From Oscillospiraceae bacterium (GTDB lineage Bacteria; Bacillota; Clostridia; Oscillospirales; Acutalibacteraceae), in assembly GCA_015066005.1 (NCBI GenBank), contig SVPF01000005.1:17244-81243 (forward strand): a stretch of DNA of 64,000 nucleotides, written 5' to 3'. Position numbers and translations under genes: made by a program. Below are positions 19,481 to 28,231 of this stretch, one piece after another. The notes under the pieces are model-generated. The model saw nothing but the letters and a program-made list of their open reading frames with translations. It did no database searches and was not told the origin of the DNA. Positions within the stretch are counted from its first letter, which is position 1. The number at the start of each line of letters is the position of its first letter.

Positions 19481-20701
19481 TTAATATTCATAACCTTCAA
19501 GCTCACTCATATCAATAAGACATACAGTGCGCTTGCCGGTATGGTTACTGTCGAATGAAACATATCTGCCACTACGGTCAAAACGGGCGTGCAGGTCACA
19601 GCGGTACTCACCTGTTTTACCATCAGTTGTGTATGAGTAATACCTACCTATAATTGTGTCGGTATTCTTTTCGGGGTCAATAAAATGTAAATTTCTATAA
19701 TGCGAGTTGTCGCCGTAGCCGTCACCCAAAATATATTTCCTGTTTGGTGACCAAAGACAGTGAATGTCTTTATTCGGGTCATCTAAAACGGTGCTCATTT
19801 CACGCTTTGGCAAAACATAGCAATTTTTTGTAAGGTCTTCATAAATTCTAAGGTCTGCATCCTTGGGATCTGTAGTAGCACCGCCCCAAATAAGAAGCTG
19901 ATTTGCATTTTTCCAATGGTAATGCGAATTTACAGCGAAATTGGTAATCATATAAAGGTTACCCTCAAGGTCACCGGAAATTAGCTGTGTTCTCCACCAC
20001 ATGCCAGGCTCGGGGAAATTACGGAAAAGCATTACGTAACGGTCACCCGTGGTGTTAAAGTTAATGTGGTTAATAACAAGCTTGCCGTTAGAGTTGGGTT
20101 CAAAATAGAACTGCTTTCTGATTTGGGCATAGCTTGCAAGCATTTTGGTTTCACCTGTTTCCATATTCATAAGGAAAAGGCCGTCATCCTCAGGTGCTTT
20201 TACATCAAACCAAGGGTCCTTAACCTGACAGTAGCCATAACCCGCGCGGAAATTCCAAATACGCATAAAGTTTATCGAAAGACCCCACTTACCGTCGGGC
20301 GAAACGTCAGCAATAGGCATGGGAAGAATTTTCTTTTCCCCTGTTTTTATGTTAAGAACACAGCAGCCGTATTTGCCGTCCTCATAAACATTGAAAAGAA
20401 TGTGGTCATCATCACGGTACCAACGAAGCAAAGCACCCTGCTGGAAATTCCAGGCATAAGTTTCAGCAAGCTTTATAAACTTGTTGCCGTCCTGCAAATC
20501 AATCATACCGATTTCACAAACATCGTCAGGACCGGGGATTCTGTCTTCGAATGCAACCTTGTGTACTAAATGGTACCTGCCGGTTGAATCAAAGGGCTGA
20601 AGATCATAATAGGCAAAGAAATAATGACCGTCATCATCAGGTGTAATAACCCTTGCGTGAACGCCATGCTCTTCAATGGCTTTTAAGATTTCTTCACTCA
20701 T
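19481..20701 (-). CDS. Beta-propeller protein resembling TolB/oligogalacturonate-lyase-type propellers
   Basis: 406 aa; repeated blade-like motifs (DGHYFFAYYDLQPFDSTGRYHLVHKV, ISPDGKW-like, ARFDRSGRYVSFDSNHTGKRTVCLIDMSELE). Confidence 0.55.
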   Translation of the reverse strand: MSEEILKAIEEHGVHARVITPDDDGHYFFAYYDLQPFDSTGRYHLVHKVAFEDRIPGPDDVCEIGMIDLQDGNKFIKLAETYAWNFQQGALLRWYRDDDHILFNVYEDGKYGCCVLNIKTGEKKILPMPIADVSPDGKWGLSINFMRIWNFRAGYGYCQVKDPWFDVKAPEDDGLFLMNMETGETKMLASYAQIRKQFYFEPNSNGKLVINHINFNTTGDRYVMLFRNFPEPGMWWRTQLISGDLEGNLYMITNFAVNSHYHWKNANQLLIWGGATTDPKDADLRIYEDLTKNCYVLPKREMSTVLDDPNKDIHCLWSPNRKYILGDGYGDNSHYRNLHFIDPEKNTDTIIGRYYSYTTDGKTGEYRCDLHARFDRSGRYVSFDSNHTGKRTVCLIDMSELEGYEY

Positions 20702-22398
20702 TTTTTATTCTCCTTCTCATCAACATAATTTGCCATCTTGTTAAACAAATCGCTTACTGTGTAATATGACATCTTAGGACGGCGGTAAATATCAACAACG
20801 CCCTTATTGTTTTGAGTTTTAGGACGGGAGTTCCAATCAACAAAGGTGTTGTCTACACGGCCGTCAGCAAACATCCAAATAATCATACCCGAAACATTGT
20901 CCATACCGTAAAAGGTTTCTATAAGGCTCTTTAAAATATCGGCCTGACGGTCTTCAGAATATTTGACAGCACTGAAAGCACGGTAGCCATAAATTGCTGC
21001 AGCGCCAAACTCACTTATAAGTATCGGGCGGTCAATGTCCTTTTGCTGTCTTGCATATTCTTCAAGACGATTTACAAAATCAACAGGTTCATGGTCGTAA
21101 TACCACTGAGGATAAACGTTAAACGAAAGAATATCGGGAAGGTCATGACAAATATCCTTAAAGAATTTATTTGCAGCCGCAGTAACCGGACGGGATTTGT
21201 CAAGACTTTTTATTCTGTCATAGTGGAAAACATGAGCGTCGCGGCCAATGTCGGTATAGGATTCACATTCGTTAAGAAGGCCCCACATAATTATTGAAGG
21301 GTGATTATAATGGTTAATAATCATCTCATCAATGCAAGCACCTGCCTGAACCTTAAAGTTGGGATGTGACATCTTTTTAGCGTAAATTTGGCGTGCGTGT
21401 GATTCCTCCCATACAAAGAAGCCACGTTCATCGCAAAGATCCAGGAACCTTTCATCATTAGGGTAATGGCTTGTACGAACAAGGTTTGCGCCGGTAGAAG
21501 CGATAATATCAAGGTCCATTGCCATTGCATTTTCAGGGACAGCGTTACCCAGTACACCAAATTCTTCGTGACGGTTAAAGCCCTTTATATAAATGGCGCG
21601 ACCGTTTACAAGAATGTCACGGCCTACAACCTTTACTTCACGGAAGCCAAAGCGTTCATTAAGGTCATCAATAACCTTGCCGTCGCAAATAAGCTCAGCC
21701 CTGGCCATATAAAGCGCAGGGTTTTCCTGACACCATGCTTCTACTTTTTCGAAAGAAAGAGTTGCATTTAATTTGCAAACACCGTCAGTGAAAGTAATTT
21801 TATCAAATTCTACTGTTTGTCCTTCAATTGTTACCTTAGCATTAAGGGTATTGTCCTTAGCTGAAACATTGTTTACAGCAATTTCAATATCGGCATCCCA
21901 GCCCGCATCGGTTTGCTTGGTGGTGACGTGAATATATCGAATAAATGCATCACTGATTTTTTCAAGCACTACAGGTCTTGTAATACCGCCCCAGCTTCTA
22001 TAGTCGTTAGGAATATGTAAGGTTGAGCCTTCAGAAAAGCGGTTATCGGCAACAACCTCTAAAATATGTTCGCCCTGTGAAACATTTGGAAGCACAATAT
22101 CAAAGGGTGTATATGCACCGTAATGATAACCGATGTGAACACCGTCAAAATAAACATTTGCTGTGTGGCTTACACCATTAAATATTAAACGATAGTTACC
22201 CGCTTTAGTTTGAACAGCTCTTGAATATTTGCAATGACCACGAAAATTTTCAAGACCGCGCATGCTTTCCCAACAAGATGGGATCACAGCCATATACTCT
22301 TTAACAACCTCATCCTTTTCGGAAAGCTGAAGCATTTTCCAGCTACCGCCAAGCTCGGTTAGCTCGCGAACAATATTTGTTGTAAACATTCTTATCAT
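20698..22398 (-). CDS. Glycoside hydrolase family 2 protein (beta-glucuronidase/beta-galactosidase-like)
   Basis: ELTELGGSWKMLQL, FNGVSHTANVYFDGVHIGYHYGAYTPFD, GFREVKVVGRDILVNGRAIYIKGFNRHEEFGVLG, IIMWGLLNECES, PILISEFGA. Likely start MIRMFTTN at 22398 (GGGAG upstream). Confidence 0.88.
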   Translation of the reverse strand: MIRMFTTNIVRELTELGGSWKMLQLSEKDEVVKEYMAVIPSCWESMRGLENFRGHCKYSRAVQTKAGNYRLIFNGVSHTANVYFDGVHIGYHYGAYTPFDIVLPNVSQGEHILEVVADNRFSEGSTLHIPNDYRSWGGITRPVVLEKISDAFIRYIHVTTKQTDAGWDADIEIAVNNVSAKDNTLNAKVTIEGQTVEFDKITFTDGVCKLNATLSFEKVEAWCQENPALYMARAELICDGKVIDDLNERFGFREVKVVGRDILVNGRAIYIKGFNRHEEFGVLGNAVPENAMAMDLDIIASTGANLVRTSHYPNDERFLDLCDERGFFVWEESHARQIYAKKMSHPNFKVQAGACIDEMIINHYNHPSIIMWGLLNECESYTDIGRDAHVFHYDRIKSLDKSRPVTAAANKFFKDICHDLPDILSFNVYPQWYYDHEPVDFVNRLEEYARQQKDIDRPILISEFGAAAIYGYRAFSAVKYSEDRQADILKSLIETFYGMDNVSGMIIWMFADGRVDNTFVDWNSRPKTQNNKGVVDIYRRPKMSYYTVSDLFNKMANYVDEKENKK

Positions 22399-22525
22399 AG
22401 TAATCGCTCCCTTGAGTAAGTGTTCCATCAAAAACAATAAACCTGTCACTTATAACCCACACAAAAAATATTGTTGTAAGATATAACTGTCAGCAAGTCA
22501 AACACTCACCCTCATTATTGTTAAT

Positions 22526-22555
22526 ATTATACAAAATCGAATAGCAATTAGTCAA
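22526..22555 (-). promoter_or_regulatory. Sigma-A-type promoter upstream of the GH2 gene
   Basis: Minus strand TTGACT-18 nt-TATAAT (22555..22526). Confidence 0.65.
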
Positions 22556-22622
22556 TAAAATATACTATTAAATAATTGACAAATACTATTATCTTTTTTA
22601 GAAAACATAATTTTTTGCTTTA

Positions 22623-23465
22623 TCAGGTTTTTTTAATAAAAGTAAAAAGAGTTTCAGTTTCGTTTGGTGCAAGCACCTTACATCCGCCCTCAATATTAAG
22701 ACCGTTTACAGCGCCACACTGTGGCTCCACACATAAAAGTCCTCTCTTTCCTGCACCGTTAAAAAGAATCCAATGGTTAAAATTATCAGATGCAGTATAT
22801 GAAAAATCGCCAACATAAGCTGTATGACCGCAAGCACGATAATAGCCTGAAACCATCAAATCCTTTGAAGGGCTGCCCGTAACATAACGGCTTTCCTGCT
22901 CATTTAGTGGGAAATAACTGCCAATGGGCAAGTGCTTTTCATTCTTTTTATGACAAGCATCAATCGGAACAGAAAAGCTTTCGGGCTCAACAAAGGTTGT
23001 ATGAAGCGCAAAGGTGAACGGCATATTACAGCTTCCGTTATTTTTTATATCATACCTTTGAGCAAAGGCACCGTTTTCGAAATAATATGTAACCGTTAAA
23101 ACAAAGAAAAACGGATATGCCAGACCTTTATTTTCAAAGCTTAGGGTGATTTTATCCCTGCCGTGTTCAATAACGGTAAAGGCCTGCCTGTGAACAATGC
23201 CGTGAAGGTTTGCACCGGTAGAGGCTTCGGTAATTTCTAACTGATAAGCCTTACCCTCAAAGGAAAACTTACCGTCAGCCGTGCGGTTAGCGGGAAGTAA
23301 TATCGGTGCACCTTGAATATACGGATTTGCTGTAAGCTGTTCCATATTTTCAAGCGGGACAAAAACATCCTTTCCGTCATATTTAAGGCTTACTACGTTT
23401 GCGCCCAGCTCGGCTGAGATCTTTGCCTGCCACAACCCACTTTTAATTTCATAGGTTTTAATCAT
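22623..23465 (-). CDS. Aldose 1-epimerase family protein (mutarotase)
   Basis: Likely start MIKTYEIKSGLWQAKISAELGANVVSLKYDGKDV at 23465; RTADGKFSFEGKAYQL, NLHGIVHRQAF motif. Confidence 0.85.
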   Translation of the reverse strand: MIKTYEIKSGLWQAKISAELGANVVSLKYDGKDVFVPLENMEQLTANPYIQGAPILLPANRTADGKFSFEGKAYQLEITEASTGANLHGIVHRQAFTVIEHGRDKITLSFENKGLAYPFFFVLTVTYYFENGAFAQRYDIKNNGSCNMPFTFALHTTFVEPESFSVPIDACHKKNEKHLPIGSYFPLNEQESRYVTGSPSKDLMVSGYYRACGHTAYVGDFSYTASDNFNHWILFNGAGKRGLLCVEPQCGAVNGLNIEGGCKVLAPNETETLFTFIKKT

Positions 23466-24567
23466 ACTTTTTTTCCTTACTCTTTTCAAAATCCTGGTCA
23501 GCTAAGCGGCAAAACCTTTTAATAAGCTCAATTTCTTTCGGGTCATAGGGATGATAGCTCGGTCTATAAAGGTCGTGATACCACTTTGTGAAATCGAATT
23601 TGAAATTGGGATCTTTTTCATACTTGTCCCATGCGGAATTATACGGCTCGTAGGTTTGGTATTTACCCGCAACAAAGCCCCAATTGTAGCAGCCTATCTT
23701 TTCAAGGTAAAAAAGCGGGAACATTTCCTGAACATTGTTACCGTTACAACGACCAAGCCATTCGGTGTTAATAATCGGTCGACCAAAGGTTTTAAGATTA
23801 CGGATAATTATAATGTTGTCGGTATATGGACCATAGTTATGGTAGGAAATAATATCCGAATTATCAAGCAAATAACGCTGCTCTTTAGAAATCTTTTCTA
23901 AGTTCCAAGCGCCTCTCCAAACAGCAGCAGTCAAGGGCTGAATGGGGTCAATTTCGCGAATGATTTCAAAGAATTTTTTAATATGAGGTAAAGATGTAGT
24001 ACCACGGTTACTGTTGCCCGGTTCGTTCCAGACATCCCAAATAATGATACGCTCGTCATCTTTATATCTTGTAACTGTCTCGCGCACCCATTCGTAATGC
24101 TCCTTGGCAATTTCAGGGTCGTCAATTATATGGTAGCCCATTTCACTAAAGGTTCCGTGCTGAGAATTTTTACGTCCGCCGTGATAACCCCAATCATAAT
24201 GCTGAACACCAAGCTCTAAAGGTCTCCACCCCTCGCGCTTCGGGGGCATACAGTCGTTACCGAAAACCACCATACAGGAAATCCCGTGCTTTGCACAAAC
24301 ATCTAAATAGCGGTCAAAGCGTTCGAAAAAGGTATCGTGCTCTTCCTTCCAAACAATAAATTCAAGAACTATTCTAATTGTGTTAAAGCCTGTTTCGGCC
24401 GCAAGTGCAAGCTCACGGTCGGTGGTTTCAAGGCGTTCCTCAAAGCCAAGCGACTGCCATTGGTCTATACGGTTTGCGCAGTCGGCGCTCATATAGTTGC
24501 AACCGCGAAGCCAAGGACGGCTATTGTACCACTGCCATACCCTTTCCTTACTCCATCTTTCTCCCAT
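23458..24567 (-). CDS. Cellulase-superfamily (GH5-like) TIM-barrel glycoside hydrolase
   Basis: WLRGCNYMSADCANRIDQWQ, FNTIRIVLEFIVWKEE, IIIWDVWNEPGNSNRG, PIINTEWLGR (two candidate catalytic Glu). Confidence 0.75.
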   Translation of the reverse strand: MGERWSKERVWQWYNSRPWLRGCNYMSADCANRIDQWQSLGFEERLETTDRELALAAETGFNTIRIVLEFIVWKEEHDTFFERFDRYLDVCAKHGISCMVVFGNDCMPPKREGWRPLELGVQHYDWGYHGGRKNSQHGTFSEMGYHIIDDPEIAKEHYEWVRETVTRYKDDERIIIWDVWNEPGNSNRGTTSLPHIKKFFEIIREIDPIQPLTAAVWRGAWNLEKISKEQRYLLDNSDIISYHNYGPYTDNIIIIRNLKTFGRPIINTEWLGRCNGNNVQEMFPLFYLEKIGCYNWGFVAGKYQTYEPYNSAWDKYEKDPNFKFDFTKWYHDLYRPSYHPYDPKEIELIKRFCRLADQDFEKSKEKKYD

Positions 24568-24579
24568 TTTATTTCCTCC

Positions 24580-24815
24580 TTATAATTGACTTATAAGCTC
24601 AAGCTTAAAGTTTGCGAGTTTAATATCCTGCCTTAAAGCGGGAAAGGTTTGCTTAGTTAAAGGCTCATATTCGGTATTGGGTTCACCTGCAAAGGTTACC
24701 TTTATAAAATTTTCGCCCCGCTTAAGATTAATTACTTCTTCGGTATCATACCGCCTGTTGCAAGACTACGGGCCATTTCATAATTTTTACGAATATTATA
24801 CGTGGCATTCACCTC
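24580..24815 (-). pseudogene. Frameshifted C-terminal remnant, unidentified protein with beta-sandwich-like tail
   Basis: Minus frame A VNATYNIRKNYEMARSLATGG continues in another frame as YDTEEVINLKRGENFIKVTFAGEPNTEYEPLTKQTFPALRQDIKLANFKLELISQL*; no usable full ORF. Confidence 0.45.
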
Positions 24816-24820
24816 AAAGG

Positions 24821-25984
24821 TTAAACAAGCCTTTTAATATCCTCGGTTTCGTCTAATACTGACATTAAGGCATACAGCCTTGGAATATGGAACGGGCCCT
24901 TAAAAATATTACCCTTAAGGGTTGTTGAAATAGTATTATCGTAATGCAAATAACCGTACCATTCACCGTACTGCTTATCTACAAAATGTTCCTCACAATA
25001 ATTTAAAACCGTGTCATACATAACTTTATATTTTTCTTCTCCGAAAAGCATATACGCCATACGAAGAGCGATAAGGGTTTCGCATTGGGGCCACCAAAGC
25101 TTCATATCCCATTCAAGCTGAACGGGTGGCTTTTTTTCAACATCGCAAAACGCAATAATGCCGCCCCTTTGATCCCAGCCCAAAGGCCAGGTAATATCAA
25201 TAATATTTCTTGCGGCACAAATTGCTATTTGGTTGTTGGTTAAAACGCCCTCAAGCATAATAAACCACGCCGCCTCCATCGAATGTCCGGGGTTTACAAT
25301 TCGACCGTTTGGACTGTCAACTGCCTTACCGTAGGTTGTAACACTTTCCAGCAAAGCCTTTTCTGTTAAAAAGCCGCCGTATAACACTTCATTTAGGCAT
25401 TCACCAGCAATTTCAGAATACCATTCTTTTTTATCGCTTTCCATACTTCTCATAACCTGAGCGGTTGAAAGCATTATCATAACGGGTGAAAGTGCTTTTG
25501 CCTTATAATTTTCGGGGTTGATTTTCGGCGCATTTTCGCGCTTACCGGTAAAACATTCATAAGCCACAGTAAAATATTTTTCAGCCATTTCGAGCGCATT
25601 TATATCGTTAGTTGCTTTATAATATTCCGCACAACCAATTGCTGCAAAGGTTTCAGAAAAATAGTACCTGCGCTTTTGAAGACCGCGGCCATCCTTAGTT
25701 ACGGTAAAATACATTCTGCCGTCAGTATCGGTGCACTTTGGTAAAAAATCGTAAATACATTTTGCCGCTTCTAAAAATTCGGGGCGTTTTTCTACCGAAT
25801 TGTAAGCCTTGCAAAAAGACCATAGCGCCCTGCCCTGAAACCAGACGCTTTTATCAGTACCGTAAATATTGCCTTCTCTGTCAAGGCAGGTGAAAATTCC
25901 GCCGTTTTCACGGTCAATAGCATTATTAAGCCAAAAAGGCAAAATGTTGTTTAATAAATCGTTTTTAAAATTCACTATTAACAC
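24821..25984 (-). CDS. AGE (N-acylglucosamine 2-epimerase/cellobiose epimerase) family protein
   Basis: 387 aa; ILPFWLNNAIDRENGGIFTCLDREG, NPGHSMEAAWFIML, ...VQLEWDMKLWWPQCETLIALRMAY. Confidence 0.88.
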   Translation of the reverse strand: MLIVNFKNDLLNNILPFWLNNAIDRENGGIFTCLDREGNIYGTDKSVWFQGRALWSFCKAYNSVEKRPEFLEAAKCIYDFLPKCTDTDGRMYFTVTKDGRGLQKRRYYFSETFAAIGCAEYYKATNDINALEMAEKYFTVAYECFTGKRENAPKINPENYKAKALSPVMIMLSTAQVMRSMESDKKEWYSEIAGECLNEVLYGGFLTEKALLESVTTYGKAVDSPNGRIVNPGHSMEAAWFIMLEGVLTNNQIAICAARNIIDITWPLGWDQRGGIIAFCDVEKKPPVQLEWDMKLWWPQCETLIALRMAYMLFGEEKYKVMYDTVLNYCEEHFVDKQYGEWYGYLHYDNTISTTLKGNIFKGPFHIPRLYALMSVLDETEDIKRLV

Positions 25985-25990
25985 CTCATA

Positions 25991-27391
25991 TCAAGCAAAA
26001 TCCACATAGCTTCTAAGCGCAACCTCAGTCATCATTTTGTTAACTTCACAGTTAGTATCCCACATCATTTCACTCATAAGTGCTGCGGGGAACATAATAT
26101 TTTCTTCAAACATACCGTCTTCAACAAGAGGGGTCATATAAAGGTCGCCGTTTTTGGCTTCGCACATTGCTTTTGTCATTTCATAAGCCTTATCAGCATA
26201 GCTTAGCCAATATGCCTGAATATACTTCCACACCTTGTTTTTTCTGGTTACACGATTAGCCTTTACCGCCTTTGAACTAACACCGATATTTGCGGGACCG
26301 TCCATATATTCAAATGTGCTCCAATCAAGCTTAACAATGCCCTTTGTAACAACACCAAACTTATCGTTATTACCTCTTAAAACGGCAATTTTCTTAACGT
26401 ATTCCTTTGTATCTTCAAAGTCTTCAACGTTTTTAGGAATATAAGAAAACGGGAACGAACCGCAGTTTTCCCAAACAATTCTGATTCGTGGGTCAACATT
26501 TTTAATAAATTCAAGTCGGTTTTTAACGCTTGTAGCGTGAAGACCAAATTGAAGCTCTAAATCAGGGTGCTTTTCATACAGCTTATTAGCTGTTTGATTT
26601 ACAAAATCGGTAACAGCTTCGGCAATAATTTTACCGCCTATAGTGTCCCTTGAAAGTTCGGTAACTGACTGAAAGTAAATACCGTCGCCGCCAAGCTTGC
26701 TGTATTCCCTTTCATATTTTTCAACAATGCTGTCAATTTGGCTGTATATTTCATCAAAGGATTCAGTATTGCAGCCATCTGTCCAGCCCCAAGCATAGCC
26801 CCAAATAACCTTTATGCCACAGCCGTGTGCATATTCAATTATATCACGGGCATTTAGCGGCGCATAGTCATTCCAAATAACAATTGTATTAAGCTTCAGC
26901 TTCACCATATTGTCCAAAAATGACTTATAGTCGTAAATTACGTGCCCCCAAGTCCAAATACCTCTATTCTTCACTGAAGGATAGGATGTATACTCAAAAT
27001 CCAGAAGCTTGTTTTTAAACGGATCGACCGCAAAGGTAACGGTATCGTGCGGGTATTCAAGCATAAGGATATATTTGTTATAAAAATCCATACAGCCATA
27101 AAGCACACCTGCATCGTCAAAGCCTTCGATGAATACCCTTCCGTTTTTAACCTGAATGGAATATTCCTCACTATGTGTAAGATTTACTTTAGAATTTTCC
27201 AAAATAACGGGATTGTTTTCCTTTGTGCCGATATATATGCAAATGCGTTCATCACAAGGAATTTCCTCATCCCACTTAAAGCAGGTTGGATAACAAAATG
27301 TATAATCAAGCAAAAGCTCGCTTAAAACTTCAATTGACTTTTTTTGCAACCCGTTTTCAGCGCTTCCATAGATTATTGAAAACCTTTTCAT
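25991..27391 (-). CDS. Glycoside hydrolase-like protein (GH20/GH67-type N-terminal domain plus TIM barrel)
   Basis: 466 aa; FIEGFDDAGVLYGCMDFYNKYI and KNRGIWTWGHVIYDYKSFLDNMVKLKLNTIVIWNDYAP resemble the GH20b/GH67 organisation. Confidence 0.6.
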   Translation of the reverse strand: MKRFSIIYGSAENGLQKKSIEVLSELLLDYTFCYPTCFKWDEEIPCDERICIYIGTKENNPVILENSKVNLTHSEEYSIQVKNGRVFIEGFDDAGVLYGCMDFYNKYILMLEYPHDTVTFAVDPFKNKLLDFEYTSYPSVKNRGIWTWGHVIYDYKSFLDNMVKLKLNTIVIWNDYAPLNARDIIEYAHGCGIKVIWGYAWGWTDGCNTESFDEIYSQIDSIVEKYEREYSKLGGDGIYFQSVTELSRDTIGGKIIAEAVTDFVNQTANKLYEKHPDLELQFGLHATSVKNRLEFIKNVDPRIRIVWENCGSFPFSYIPKNVEDFEDTKEYVKKIAVLRGNNDKFGVVTKGIVKLDWSTFEYMDGPANIGVSSKAVKANRVTRKNKVWKYIQAYWLSYADKAYEMTKAMCEAKNGDLYMTPLVEDGMFEENIMFPAALMSEMMWDTNCEVNKMMTEVALRSYVDFA

Positions 27392-27407
27392 AAAATCATC
27401 CCCTAAA

Positions 27408-28193
27408 TTATTTCTTATCGGTCGAATGTTTAGAACGGTATTTGAGAGGTGATATTCCCACCTTTCCGGTAAACTGGCGTATAAAGTGCGTTGTGTTAGA
27501 ATAGCCTAAGTTTTCGGCAATTTCATTTATAGGCATTTTTGATTCTATAAGCATCATTTTTGCACGTTCAATTCGCAGGTTTATAATATAACTAAGCGGT
27601 GACATACCAAAAACGCGTTTGTAAACCGTATGCAAATATGATGGTGAAAAATTTACAAGCTTTGCCATATCATCAACAGTCCATTTTTTGCTATAATCCA
27701 TTGACAGTCTTTGGTGCAAAAGATCAAATTTTTCCTTGGTTTTTGGATCAACACTTACATCCTGCTTGTGCAAAACTGCCTCACGGGATAAAAATACAAA
27801 AAACTCGTTCAAATAGGCTTCGCAAATTTCCTCATAAAACGCATTTTTAGTTACAAGCTCGGTTTCTAGCTTACGAACAAATTTCGATATAAACTCGTAA
27901 TTATTTGGGTAATAAACCATATCCGTTTCAAGACTGTATTTTACCAGTAATTCACTAATATCCTCCGATATGCGAAACCATTCTAACTCAGCTTCGCAGC
28001 CATCGAAGTTTCCAATATTTTTGATGTTACATATTACACAACCGTGTGGCTCTATTCTAAAAGATTCTCCGTTTAAAGTCAATTCAAACGCAGTACAAAA
28101 ATGCAAAACTGTATATTCATTTTTACCGCTTGGCCGTTCGGCTTCAAAAGCGAAGAGCTCTGACTTTAAATGTCCGGCTTTAATAATCCTCAA
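27408..28193 (-). CDS. AraC family transcriptional regulator
   Basis: C-terminal double HTH: VDDMAKLVNFSPSYLHTVYKRVFGMSPLSYIINLRIERAKMMLIESKMPINEIAENLGYSNTTHFIRQFTGKVGISPLKYR. Confidence 0.93.
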   Translation of the reverse strand: MRIIKAGHLKSELFAFEAERPSGKNEYTVLHFCTAFELTLNGESFRIEPHGCVICNIKNIGNFDGCEAELEWFRISEDISELLVKYSLETDMVYYPNNYEFISKFVRKLETELVTKNAFYEEICEAYLNEFFVFLSREAVLHKQDVSVDPKTKEKFDLLHQRLSMDYSKKWTVDDMAKLVNFSPSYLHTVYKRVFGMSPLSYIINLRIERAKMMLIESKMPINEIAENLGYSNTTHFIRQFTGKVGISPLKYRSKHSTDKK

Positions 28194-28231
28194 AATACTT
28201 CCTCCATCATTTATGATGTTAAAATAAAGCT

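Noticed and set aside
20066-20569. 167-aa ORF antisense to the beta-propeller gene
   Set aside because: Antisense shadow ORF without homology-like motifs or SD.
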